Below, piece by piece: positions 8,659 to 16,455 of a DNA stretch of 64,000 bases. The position numbers and the translations under genes are program-made. Position 1 is the first letter of the stretch. Every line of letters starts with the position of its first letter. The notes beneath the pieces are model-generated. The model worked only from the letters and a program-made list of their open reading frames with translations. It did no database searches and was not told the origin of the DNA. The DNA is from Paraburkholderia madseniana (GTDB lineage Bacteria; Pseudomonadota; Gammaproteobacteria; Burkholderiales; Burkholderiaceae): NCBI RefSeq assembly GCF_009690905.1, contig NZ_VOSW01000013.1, positions 1 to 64,000 on the forward strand. Reading direction: 5' to 3'.

Positions 8659-9786
8659 ATGAATCGACGCATCTTTGTTCTCGCTTCAATGGCCCTGCTC
8701 TGCCAGACGGCATCTGCCCAAAGCAGCGTGACCCTGTACGGGCTGATCTCGACCGGCATCGTCTACGCGAACAATCAGAAAGGGGCCGACAAGCAAGGGC
8801 ACGCGACGTGGCAATTCGCGAGCGGCCCGATGCAGACGCCTCGCTGGGGGATGAAGGGCGTAGAGGATCTGGGTGGAGGTCTGAAGGCCATCTTCACGCT
8901 GGAAGGCGGCTACAGCCTGGCGACTGGCGCACTGTCCCAGGGAGGCCGTGAGTTTGGCAGGCAGGCGTTTGTCGGCTTGTCGTCGGATACCCTCGGAACG
9001 GTGACGCTCGGCCGTCAATACGACGAGGCGGTAACTCTGTGTGTATTCTCGTCGGCCTGTCAGTTCGCGGCGTACGGCGCGCACATTGGCGACAGTGATA
9101 ACGTGTTCGACACGTTCCGGATCAATAACGCGGTCCAGTACAAGAGCATCGACTACAAAGGTCTTCAGTTCGAAGGGCTCTACGGTTTCTCGAATAAGGC
9201 GGGCGGCTTCTCCGACAACAATGCCTATAGCGCCGCGGTGCAGTATCGCAACGGGCCGCTATCAGCCGGCCTGGCGTTCCTTCAGGTCAATACGCCGAAC
9301 GACGCCAATAACACGAACGGCGCGGTGGTCAACGACTATGGCTTCACGTCACCGTTCATCACGAATCCGGCGACCAAAGCGGGCGTCAACAAGCAGAGGA
9401 TGTTTGGAGCGGGCGGCGCTTACGCGTTCGGGCCGGCGAACCTGTCGCTGCTTTATACCAACGCGCGATTCGACTATCTCGACACGTCGCGCCTGACGCT
9501 GCAGAATTTTGAGGTTTCGCTGACTGACTACGTGACGCGGCAACTCATTCTTGGCGCCGCGTATATCTTCACCACAGGGCAATACCACCCGCAGAACAAC
9601 AGTCCAAAATGGCATCAGGTGAATACCGGCGTGGACTACCTGCTCAGCAAGCGCACCGATCTATTTCTGGTAGGCATCTATCAGAAAGCGGCGGGTGATG
9701 CGCAGTACGCGCAGATCTATTCGCTCTCACCGTCCACCACCAAGTCGCAAGTGTCGGCGGTGATCGGACTCCGGCATAAGTGGTAA
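8659..9786 (+). CDS. Outer-membrane porin, beta-proteobacterial (gram-negative porin family)
   Basis: A 375-residue trimeric-type porin. It begins with a clear signal peptide ending TASA and a mature start QSSVTLYGLIS, the typical start of Burkholderia and Bordetella porins. PRWGMKGVEDLGGGLKAIF and GRQAFVGLSS follow, and the chain ends in RHKW, an aromatic terminus as needed for BAM assembly. The frame is open further upstream, but the ATG at 8659 has AAAGGAAATC before it and the signal peptide begins there. It probably admits the substrate of the divergent importer operon across the outer membrane, or it may be a general porin; the link is positional. Confidence 0.95.
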   Translation: MNRRIFVLASMALLCQTASAQSSVTLYGLISTGIVYANNQKGADKQGHATWQFASGPMQTPRWGMKGVEDLGGGLKAIFTLEGGYSLATGALSQGGREFGRQAFVGLSSDTLGTVTLGRQYDEAVTLCVFSSACQFAAYGAHIGDSDNVFDTFRINNAVQYKSIDYKGLQFEGLYGFSNKAGGFSDNNAYSAAVQYRNGPLSAGLAFLQVNTPNDANNTNGAVVNDYGFTSPFITNPATKAGVNKQRMFGAGGAYAFGPANLSLLYTNARFDYLDTSRLTLQNFEVSLTDYVTRQLILGAAYIFTTGQYHPQNNSPKWHQVNTGVDYLLSKRTDLFLVGIYQKAAGDAQYAQIYSLSPSTTKSQVSAVIGLRHKW

Positions 9787-9815
9787 GCCGTGTGATTTGC
9801 CGGCACGACGGCGCA

Positions 9816-9843
9816 GAACGCCGGATCAAAGGATCCGGCGTTC
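9816..9843. terminator. Bidirectional intrinsic terminator-like hairpin
   Basis: A perfect 12-base inverted repeat (GAACGCCGGATC and its complement) with the 4-base loop AAAG. It is placed between the convergent ends of the porin and the KfrA-like gene, 30 bases after the porin stop. The tail contains only a short T-rich stretch (TTCTTC), so efficiency is uncertain, but the position fits shared termination of both genes. Confidence 0.75.
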
Positions 9844-9883
9844 TTCAGTGGGCTGGCCGGCGATGTCGATGGCCAGCAGGAAA

Positions 9884-12334
9884 TCAACGCTCTACCTTCG
9901 ACATAACCGCCGTCGTCGGGTCATACCGATAACCCTTCTGCGAAAGTCGCTCGGTCATCGTCGCCCCGATCAGCTTTTGCTGCGTGTCCCGGGATACCAA
10001 CTCACTATCGGGCTTAAGCCGCTCAAGCTCAGACGAGAGTTTCCGGATGAGCGCCACTTCTCCTGTGCTGCGCGAGTCGATGAACAATAGCTTTTCGTTT
10101 GCCGAAGCGAGTCGTTCCTTCAGGTCTTTAGCATGCTCCACCCACTGTTCAGCAATCGTGCGAAGCTCGTTAAAGGCCTTCTCATGCGCTTTGGCCTGAG
10201 CCGATATCTGCCGTTGTAACTCGACGACTTCTTCCGCCTTCGCAGAGTCGCCCGCCTGAAGGGCAAGTTGATGGTTGCGTCGCGCTTCTTCCGCGCGAGC
10301 CTTCTCGACTTCTCCAAGGCGCTGCGCCAATGTCGCCGCATGCTGTTCGGCGGCCTCTGCCCGCTCCTTCGCGGCAGACGCATCCTGCGAAACCTGAGCC
10401 AGTTCAGCGATCGCGGCCGCTTTCGCCTCAGTCATGGCGCTGACCTGCTCCCGCGCCGCCTCGAGTTCCCGGGTGACGCCTTGCAGTTCGTCGTGCTGAA
10501 TCGACGCTGCCCCGCTCCGCTCTGCGTTTATCCGCCGCTCTGTTTCGAGCGCGATCCGCGCTTCCTCGAGTTCCCGAGTGACGCGCTGCAGTTCGTTCAG
10601 CTGGACCGACGCTTCCTCGCCCCGCGCCGCGCTTGTCTGGCGCTCGGCAGCGAGCGCAGTGCGCACCTCATTGAGTTCAGCTTCGATCGCGGCAACCCGC
10701 GCGAGGCTCTCGCTCACCTGTGCCGTGGCGGCTTCTGCGCGTGATGAAGCCGCACTGGATTCCTGCGACCATCGTTCCGCTTCGGCGAACTTCGCCTGCT
10801 CGGCTTCTGCGAGGCGCTGCTGCAACGTCACCGCATGCTGTTCCGCGAACTCTGCCCGCTTCCTCGCGGCAGACGCGTCGTGCGAGACCTGGACCAGTTC
10901 AGCGGTCGCGGCCGCGTTCGCTTCGGTCATGGCGCTGACCTGCTCCTGCGCCGCCTCGAGTTCCCGGGTGACGCGTTGCAGTTCGTCGCGCTGACCCGAC
11001 GCTTCCTCGCTCCGCACTGCGCTCGCCTGACGCTCTGCTGCAAGCGCGGCATGCGCCTCATCCCGTTCAGCCTCCAGCGCGGCGGCCCGCGCGAGGCTCT
11101 CGTTCGCCTGCGCCGTAGCGGCTTCTGCACGCGACGAAGCCGCGCCAGATTCCTGCGCCCATCGATCAGCTTCGGACGACTTCGCCTGCTCGACTTCCGC
11201 GAGGCGCTGCTGCAACGTCGCCGCTTGCTGCTCCGCGGCCTCTGCCCGCTCCTTCGCGGCAGACGCATCCTGCGAGACCCGAGCCAGTTCGTCCCTCGCG
11301 ACAGACGCGTCGTGCGAAACCTGAGCCAGCTCAGCGCTCACAGCCGCCTTCGCCTCAGTCATGGCGCTGACCTGCTCCCGCGCCGCCTCCAGTTCCCGTC
11401 CGACGCGCTGCAATTCATCAAACTGAATCAACGCTTCCTCGCTCCGCGCCGCGCTCGTCTGGCGCTCTGCTTCGAGCGCAAAGCGCGCCTCATCCCGCTC
11501 AGCCTCGAGTCCAGCAACCCGCGCGAGACTCTCGTTCATCTGCGCCGTGGCCGCTTCTGCGCGCGCCGAAGCCTCGCTAGCCTCATCCAACGCTCTATCC
11601 GCTTCGGCCGACTTCGCCTGACAGTCGTAGCCGATCGAGGTAACCTCCTGCCGCGCCTCGTCGAGCTCCTGCTTCATTTGTGCGATCTGATCGTGGTGGC
11701 TGGAAGCAGCAGCGGCCAACTCCCCACGCGCGTGACGCTCCTGGTCGAGTTCCGCCTTCGTGTGCTCCAGCGCGGCCTCTTCCACCGACACACGTTGTGC
11801 CAGTTCTTCCGCGCGAACCTCGCCAGCGTCAGCACGCGCCGTAGCGGCCGCGAGTTCCGCCGCGAGACGCGCGGACGTATCCTCGGCGGTACTCAGCGCG
11901 CTCGTCAGCGCACTATGCCGCTCACGCCCGGCTTCGACTTCCGCCGCTGTCTTCTGATACTCGGCAAGCGCCTCATCCCGTTCCGTGCGGGCAGCATCGA
12001 GGTGCTGGTTCACGGCACTCAGGTGCTGACTGACCGCCCGGTCAGCTTCGCCTTGGGCGGCCATCCAGAGCCGCTCAGCGGCACTCGTCATGGTTCCGGC
12101 GATATGCTCCGGCAACTCGGCCTGAACCTGCACATGGGGCGTGAGGGGCTGTCGCGCTTCGCGCCAGCGTTGCAAAGCTGCCGCAATGGCAACGATCGAA
12201 CCGCCAGGAATCTCCGGCCAAATGGTCACTGGAGACACCTTCCGGCCTTCTTCGACCATGCGATCTGCGATTCCGGCGACGAGTTCGTCCGTGATTGTGT
12301 CTGCGTCCGTAGACATAAGCGCCTCAAAGCTCAT
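9884..12334 (-). CDS. KfrA-like DNA-binding protein with very long repeated coiled coil
   Basis: An 816-residue protein. Residues 12-60 resemble the KfrA N-terminal DNA-binding domain (an all-helical unit with ELVAGIADRMVEEGRKVSPVTIWPEI followed by a helix rich in R and W). From about residue 85 to 745 the chain is almost pure Ala/Glu/Gln/Arg coiled coil. Residues 258-689 hold three copies of one module. The tail (LSQKGYRYDPTTAVMSKVER) is not coiled coil. KfrA proteins bind their own promoter and are linked to plasmid or nucleoid partition; a structural or chromosome-organising role is inferred. ATG codons at 12334 and, six codons later, 12316 both have plausible ribosome sites. It is monocistronic and faces the porin. 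Confidence 0.8.
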   Translation of the reverse strand: MSFEALMSTDADTITDELVAGIADRMVEEGRKVSPVTIWPEIPGGSIVAIAAALQRWREARQPLTPHVQVQAELPEHIAGTMTSAAERLWMAAQGEADRAVSQHLSAVNQHLDAARTERDEALAEYQKTAAEVEAGRERHSALTSALSTAEDTSARLAAELAAATARADAGEVRAEELAQRVSVEEAALEHTKAELDQERHARGELAAAASSHHDQIAQMKQELDEARQEVTSIGYDCQAKSAEADRALDEASEASARAEAATAQMNESLARVAGLEAERDEARFALEAERQTSAARSEEALIQFDELQRVGRELEAAREQVSAMTEAKAAVSAELAQVSHDASVARDELARVSQDASAAKERAEAAEQQAATLQQRLAEVEQAKSSEADRWAQESGAASSRAEAATAQANESLARAAALEAERDEAHAALAAERQASAVRSEEASGQRDELQRVTRELEAAQEQVSAMTEANAAATAELVQVSHDASAARKRAEFAEQHAVTLQQRLAEAEQAKFAEAERWSQESSAASSRAEAATAQVSESLARVAAIEAELNEVRTALAAERQTSAARGEEASVQLNELQRVTRELEEARIALETERRINAERSGAASIQHDELQGVTRELEAAREQVSAMTEAKAAAIAELAQVSQDASAAKERAEAAEQHAATLAQRLGEVEKARAEEARRNHQLALQAGDSAKAEEVVELQRQISAQAKAHEKAFNELRTIAEQWVEHAKDLKERLASANEKLLFIDSRSTGEVALIRKLSSELERLKPDSELVSRDTQQKLIGATMTERLSQKGYRYDPTTAVMSKVER
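10268..11563 (-). repeat. Three tandem copies of a coiled-coil coding module inside the KfrA-like gene
   Basis: The module begins RAEAATAQ and runs through LQRV, VSAMTEA, QVSHDASAA and LQQRLAE. Copy 1 is residues 258-401 (144 aa, with an internal 14-residue duplication, ELAQVSHDASVARD then ELARVSQDASAAKE). Copy 2 is residues 402-531 (130 aa). Copy 3 is residues 532 to about 689, with an extra segment of about 30 residues containing a second ELEAAR block. DNA similarity between copies is high enough for recombination to change copy number. Confidence 0.85.
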
Positions 12335-12351
12335 TTTGACCTGACGAAAAA

Positions 12352-12561
12352 TTGAGTCCCCAATACGTTACTCCACCCAGCGATATTCCCGACGAAAGGA
12401 ATGCGGGTTGGCTCATCCCGCGCGATTCGCCGTTCACTGAAAAAACCGGCAACGCGGTGACTGACGTCATCCGCGCGGTACAGCGTGAGATCGATATTAT
12501 GGGCGATATCAAGGCGGCATCGGACGAACGGACGCGCGGCGTCAAACCGGCCACTATTTAA
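12352..12561 (+). CDS. Unrecognised small frame, 69 residues
   Basis: This frame opens at a TTG straight after an in-frame stop and has no good ribosome site, so it may be a remnant or non-coding. I list it because the translation has a protein-like composition (RNAGWLIPRDSPF, AVTDVIRAVQREIDIMGDI) rather than the arginine-rich composition of shadow frames. I do not recognise a family. It lies divergent to the KfrA-like gene with only 17 bases between the two starts, so it may overlap that promoter. Confidence 0.25.
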   Translation: MSPQYVTPPSDIPDERNAGWLIPRDSPFTEKTGNAVTDVIRAVQREIDIMGDIKAASDERTRGVKPATI

Positions 12562-12590
12562 GGCGAACTGTTCGACGTCTTTTCTATTTC

Positions 12591-12697
12591 TTATTCGCCG
12601 AGATGCAGCGCGGCGTATTCCAGCTTCCGGTTGTCGGTCGCAAGCGCCTGGTCGCGACACTGCCGGTGGCGCCAGCAATGACGATGAGGGCGTTCAT
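12591..12697 (-). pseudogene. Remnant of an NAD(P)-binding Rossmann protein (SDR/NmrA-like)
   Basis: The ATG at 12695-12697 has GGGAGG eight bases upstream and reads MNALIVIAGATGSV, the start of a short-chain or NmrA-type dinucleotide-binding fold. About fifteen codons later the frame is lost; the last fifteen codons, in another frame, read ATDNRKLEYAALHLGE and stop at TAA 12591-12593. The span of 107 bases is not a multiple of three and is far too short for the family (about 250 codons). The gene therefore seems to have lost its middle by internal deletion. Confidence 0.5.
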
Positions 12698-12742
12698 TGA
12701 TGGCGCCTCCCGCACTTACTTGCCCTGGAGCAGAAGACCCAG

Positions 12743-12898
12743 CGGGGCGAGCGGGCGAGATCGCTTGTCCACGGCAGCGACCTTGACCTCGATGCCATCG
12801 CAGTCGAGGTCGGCTACGCTGACGGGGCGACGTTGGGAACGCTCTTGCGTGATCGCTTAGGGCGGGGAGTGCGCGAGCTTCGCGCAGAGCTCCGCTAA
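12743..12898 (+). pseudogene. C-terminal fragment of a GlxA-type AraC-family regulator
   Basis: Codons ending at TAA 12896-12898 read RGERARSLV, then DLDLDAIAVEVGYADGAT, then LGRGVRELRAEL. This is the second helix-turn-helix and C-terminus of GlxA-type regulators (DJ-1/PfpI domain plus AraC domain). The roughly 270 residues that should precede it are absent: upstream lies the start of the remnant at 12591-12697 on the other strand. No start codon with a ribosome site serves this frame. It is a deletion remnant of a regulator once divergent from the oxidoreductase. Confidence 0.6.
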
Positions 12899-12947
12899 TG
12901 TACAAAGCCGCATTCGAAAAAATCGGCTGAGCGTCAACGATAGCCGA

Positions 12948-13697
12948 TCACACCCCGGCAAGCAACGCCCCCGCGCCAGGGACGATCGGCTCAAGCTTAA
13001 GATGATCCAGCATGCGCCGAACGGTGCATACCGCAGTCGAGACGGTGCGGATTCCCAGCATGTCTTCAATGCGCTGAATCGCCGGCAATGAAGGCATCTG
13101 GACGCAAGCGGACGCCACCACGACGTCCGCGCCTTCCGTGTTCAGACCGCGAACGTCGTCGACCAGTTGCATCGGGTCGCGCAGACCGACTTCAAGGTTG
13201 TCGGGAATCTCGAAGCAGAGGGAATCGATGACCTCAATGCCTTCGTTCTCGATATAAGCGACGACAAGGTCAGTCAAGGGCCGCATGTATGGCGCCATCA
13301 GCGAAATCCGGCGGGCGCCCATGATCTTCAGACCGTCTACCAACGCGCCCGCGGAGGTCATGACGGGCGCAAGACAATGATTGGCGCGCGCAACTTCCAG
13401 CAGTTCGCGTTCGGTTTGCAGATGATATCCGGGCCCCATCGCCATGATCGCAACCAGGCACGCCGTGCTCATGACATCGACACGCGCGTCGGCGAGTTCC
13501 GCCGCGCAGCGCAGACCTTCCTTGTTCATCGCGACCAGTTCTTCCTTCGTGACCTTGTGCATTCTCATCCGGCTCGAATGGAAAGTGAACCGCTCGGGAC
13601 GGATCGCTTCACGGGCACGCAGCATGGCGGGAATTTCCGTTTCCATGGTCGTATTCGAGCTTGGAACGATCTGTCCGATACGAAAATTTTGAGGCAT
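12948..13697 (-). CDS. Maleate cis-trans isomerase (Asp/Glu racemase superfamily)
   Basis: A 249-residue cytoplasmic enzyme that would convert maleate to fumarate without cofactor. It begins RIGQIVPSSNTTMETEIPAM, the hallmark start of maleate isomerases. The two catalytic cysteines are at 80 (STACLVAI) and 198 (ASACVQMPS), a spacing that matches characterised MaiA/NicE enzymes. The ATG at 13697 has GGAGAG just upstream; a TTG four codons earlier is less likely. The neighbouring MFS gene ends at 13742 on the same strand, 45 bases away. A related arylmalonate decarboxylase activity is possible but less likely given both cysteines and the N-terminal asparagine motif. Confidence 0.88.
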   Translation of the reverse strand: MPQNFRIGQIVPSSNTTMETEIPAMLRAREAIRPERFTFHSSRMRMHKVTKEELVAMNKEGLRCAAELADARVDVMSTACLVAIMAMGPGYHLQTERELLEVARANHCLAPVMTSAGALVDGLKIMGARRISLMAPYMRPLTDLVVAYIENEGIEVIDSLCFEIPDNLEVGLRDPMQLVDDVRGLNTEGADVVVASACVQMPSLPAIQRIEDMLGIRTVSTAVCTVRRMLDHLKLEPIVPGAGALLAGV

Positions 13698-13741
13698 CTT
13701 TCTCTCCAAATAGAATTAGGTATCCAAATTTATGAACTGAC

Positions 13742-15103
13742 TCAGTCCGGCATGCCCGTGCCACGCGTCTCCGGCAAAAACCACGGAACCACGATACCGA
13801 TCAGATACACAGAGCCGAGTGCCAACGCAGCTTGAGACACACCACCGAACGATTTGATCATGCTGCCCGCGATGATCGGGAACACCCACGCGATCAGACG
13901 CGCAGCATTGAACACGAAGCTAATCGCGGTGGAACGTACGCTGGAACCAAAGAGTTCACATGGGTAGATCGCCATCCAGACATAGGCACAGCCCAAGGTG
14001 AAGAAGCCATTGATTGGCGCAACGACCATCATCGCTTCGACGCTTGTCGTCAGCTTGTACGTGACGACCGTTGTGAGCAGTGCACCGACGAAAGTGAGTG
14101 ACAGGAACGCTCGCCGGCCGATTGCATCCACCACGAAGCCCGCGATCATGTAGGCTGCAATCGCGCCGATGGTGTACGCAATCGATACCTTCGAGCCCCA
14201 CGACAACGCATCGGGGATGCCTTCGGCTTTAGCGAGCGCTACGGTATAAGTCGGCAGCCAGCTGGAAATGGCCCACCAGCCAACGGTCGTGACGATCGAC
14301 AGCACGAGCAGAAGCAGCGTGCGGCGCAGCGCTTCGGGTTCGCGGAACAGTTGCGTGAGCGTGAAGGGGCGCTTGTCGGAAGCAGACGCGTCGCCCGCAA
14401 CCGGCTGGGTGCTCGTCGTGCTCGTCGCGCTCCAGCGTTTTTCGCGCACCGCGCGTTGCCATTTCTCCGACTCGTTGACCCCACGGCGGATGTACAGCAC
14501 AAAAAGCGCGGGGACTGCGCCAAGCACGAACATCAACCGCCACGTTTCGGCGCCGAGTGGATGCGCCGACGAAAGCGCGTACCACACGACCGCCGCGATC
14601 AGCGTGCCCCAGCCGAAGCCCGATTGCAGGAACCCCGCCCCTTTCGCACGCGCCCGCTCAGGCCATGTTTCCGACAGCAGCGCGACGCCCGTGCTCCATT
14701 CGCTGCCCATGGCGAGGCCGGTCAGGAAGCGCAGCCCGCACAACACCCAGAAGGTTTGCGAGAATGCGGTCAAACCCGAAAACACCGCATAGAGGAAGAC
14801 GGACCAGAGCATCATCCGCTTGCGTCCGACATAGTCCGCGAGAATCCCGCCGATCAGACCGCCCGCCCCCCAGCCAAGCAACGTGATGCCGATAACCAGA
14901 CCTGCGTATGTCGTAGGAGACGCGGCTTGTGCCGGCGACAGCACCGAATGCAGCATCGGCCCAAGCACGACGACGAGTGCCAGTGCCTCATAGCCGTCGA
15001 AAATCCAGCCGAGAAAGCTGGCCTTCAGCACACGCCAGTGCATTGCCGTGAGCCCCTCGTACCAGCGCGTTCGCGCGCTCAAGGCCAGTTGTTTGTGTTC
15101 CAT
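13742..15103 (-). CDS. MFS transporter, probable organic-acid:proton symporter
   Basis: A 453-residue, twelve-helix carrier of the sugar/acid symporter class. It has FDGYEALALVVVLGP in helix 1, the loop 2-3 motif ADYVGRKRM, and a matching second-half loop VDAIGRRA after helix 8. A hydrophilic loop of about 40 residues joins the halves. The ATG at 15103 follows a purine-rich stretch (GGAGACGAAAG). It is placed upstream of the maleate isomerase in one transcription unit, and divergent from the LysR gene, so it is a good candidate for maleate or a related dicarboxylate. That substrate is inferred only from context. Confidence 0.92.
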   Translation of the reverse strand: MEHKQLALSARTRWYEGLTAMHWRVLKASFLGWIFDGYEALALVVVLGPMLHSVLSPAQAASPTTYAGLVIGITLLGWGAGGLIGGILADYVGRKRMMLWSVFLYAVFSGLTAFSQTFWVLCGLRFLTGLAMGSEWSTGVALLSETWPERARAKGAGFLQSGFGWGTLIAAVVWYALSSAHPLGAETWRLMFVLGAVPALFVLYIRRGVNESEKWQRAVREKRWSATSTTSTQPVAGDASASDKRPFTLTQLFREPEALRRTLLLLVLSIVTTVGWWAISSWLPTYTVALAKAEGIPDALSWGSKVSIAYTIGAIAAYMIAGFVVDAIGRRAFLSLTFVGALLTTVVTYKLTTSVEAMMVVAPINGFFTLGCAYVWMAIYPCELFGSSVRSTAISFVFNAARLIAWVFPIIAGSMIKSFGGVSQAALALGSVYLIGIVVPWFLPETRGTGMPD

Positions 15104-15396
15104 CTTTCGTCTCCTTCATGTTTTCAACCGAGTTTTCCTGCGTGCCGGCCGTCCACCGGCTTGTGCTTCTGAAAAGGCTGATGGGCCGGCGTCCAGGACA
15201 ACCGCGCCGCCTCGACATAGAATCGCGAGGCACAGTGCCCGGTCGCACGCCTCAACCGATCGTCCTGCGAGGATTGAGCCCTATGGCACACAGGATGCCG
15301 GTCGGCAGGCGGATTGAAAACTTCTCAATGTTCAATAGAGGCATCGCCAACCGCGATGGGTGCCCGCGACCGGATAGCCAACCCGAAGGAGTAAGG
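15104..15396. promoter_or_regulatory. Divergent promoter region of the maleate cluster
   Basis: These 293 bases separate the divergent MFS/isomerase unit from the LysR gene. This is the classical place for a LysR operator that controls both. I cannot point to one convincing T-N11-A site among several weak ones. The plus-strand frame stays open through most of it but has no ribosome site or protein character. Confidence 0.45.
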
Positions 15397-16323
15397 ATGC
15401 GTGTTTCAGCAGAACGGCCGTTGCGCCTCGACATGGAGTCCCTGCGCATTTTTGTGGCCGTCATTGAGGAGGGCAGCATTGCCGCGGCGGCGGCCCGCAC
15501 GCATATCGTGGCGTCAGCCGTCAGTAAGCGCGTATCGGATCTCGAAGAGGACGCCGGCACGCCGCTGTTGTATCGGCACAGCCGCGGTGTGCAACCTACG
15601 CCGGCCGGCGAGGCGCTCTATCATCATGCGAAGCGGCTGAGCGAGCACTTGCAGCAAATTTCGGATGAATTGTCTGAGTATTCGGCGGGATTGAGGGGCC
15701 ATACCCGGATTTATGTGAACTTTACGGCCATGGTCCAGTATCTGCCGGGTGTGCTGCGCACCTTCCTGCGCACCAATCCGAAGGTGCGGATCGATATGGC
15801 CGAGAAGTCGAGCGATGAAGTCGTGCAGGCAATCGCAAGCGGTGTCGCCGATCTCGGCATCTGCGCGGCTACCCGGGACGCTCTCGGCGATCTGCAGTGG
15901 CGTCCATACAGCGTCGATAAGCTGGTCGTGATCGTGCCGTCGGATCATCGGCTCGCCGAGCGCGCGAGCGTGACCTTCGCGGAAGTTCTGGAGGACGACT
16001 TCGTCAGCATGCCGTATGGCACGTCCATTTCGAAGTTGTGTCGCGCCGCCGCTGAGCGTGCGGGCATGCGGCTTCGCGTGCGCATCGAAGTGACCAGCTT
16101 CGAGGGCGTGCGCAACATGGTCAGCGCGGGTCTCGGCATTGGCGTGCTTCCCAAGGGAAGCGTGACGCCTTATATGCAGTCGGTGCCGTTTCGCGTCGTT
16201 GAGCTTGATGAACCGTGGTCGCAGCGACCACTGGTCATCATCGCCCGCAACTTTGAGACGCTGCCGCTGCCTGCACGCATGCTGGTCGACCACCTCAACA
16301 AGCACCGGGATAACGAGCCATGA
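15397..16323 (+). CDS. LysR-family transcriptional regulator of the maleate cluster
   Basis: A 308-residue LysR protein. The DNA-binding domain covers about residues 11-70, with MESLRIFVAVIEEGSIAAAA and ASAVSKRVSDLEE. The effector domain begins near residue 100 and has GVADLGICA and VSAGLGIGVLP. The frame is open 93 codons further upstream, but the ATG at 15397 has AAGGAG at the right distance and the domain begins there. It is divergent from the MFS carrier and probably controls the carrier, the isomerase and perhaps the dehydrogenase at 16456. Its effector may be maleate or a related acid. Confidence 0.92.
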   Translation: MRVSAERPLRLDMESLRIFVAVIEEGSIAAAAARTHIVASAVSKRVSDLEEDAGTPLLYRHSRGVQPTPAGEALYHHAKRLSEHLQQISDELSEYSAGLRGHTRIYVNFTAMVQYLPGVLRTFLRTNPKVRIDMAEKSSDEVVQAIASGVADLGICAATRDALGDLQWRPYSVDKLVVIVPSDHRLAERASVTFAEVLEDDFVSMPYGTSISKLCRAAAERAGMRLRVRIEVTSFEGVRNMVSAGLGIGVLPKGSVTPYMQSVPFRVVELDEPWSQRPLVIIARNFETLPLPARMLVDHLNKHRDNEP

Positions 16324-16455
16324 GGACTGTCACCAGTCGATGGTGAGCCATCGCGGCTCGCGATGGGTGGCGTCGTTACTTATTGATTTACCTGACGGGC
16401 CGGGATTCTTAGCATTCGGGTAGCAGCAACATCAACAACTCACGGAGCGCGCAAC

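Larger units (their letters stand above)
12335..12947. other. Decayed intergenic region with gene remnants
   Basis: Between the KfrA-like gene and the maleate isomerase there is no intact gene of normal size. From left to right I see an unrecognised short plus-strand frame (12352-12561), a broken start and end of an NAD-binding protein on the minus strand (12591-12697), and the last 51 codons of a GlxA-type regulator on the plus strand (12743-12898). The last two have the arrangement of a divergent regulator and oxidoreductase pair that lost most of both genes. Confidence 0.6.

Noticed and set aside
10835..12355. 506-codon open frame on the plus strand opposite the KfrA-like gene
   Set aside because: It is arginine- and leucine-rich, follows the repeat of the opposite strand and has no motif; it is a mirror of the Ala/Glu-rich coiled coil.
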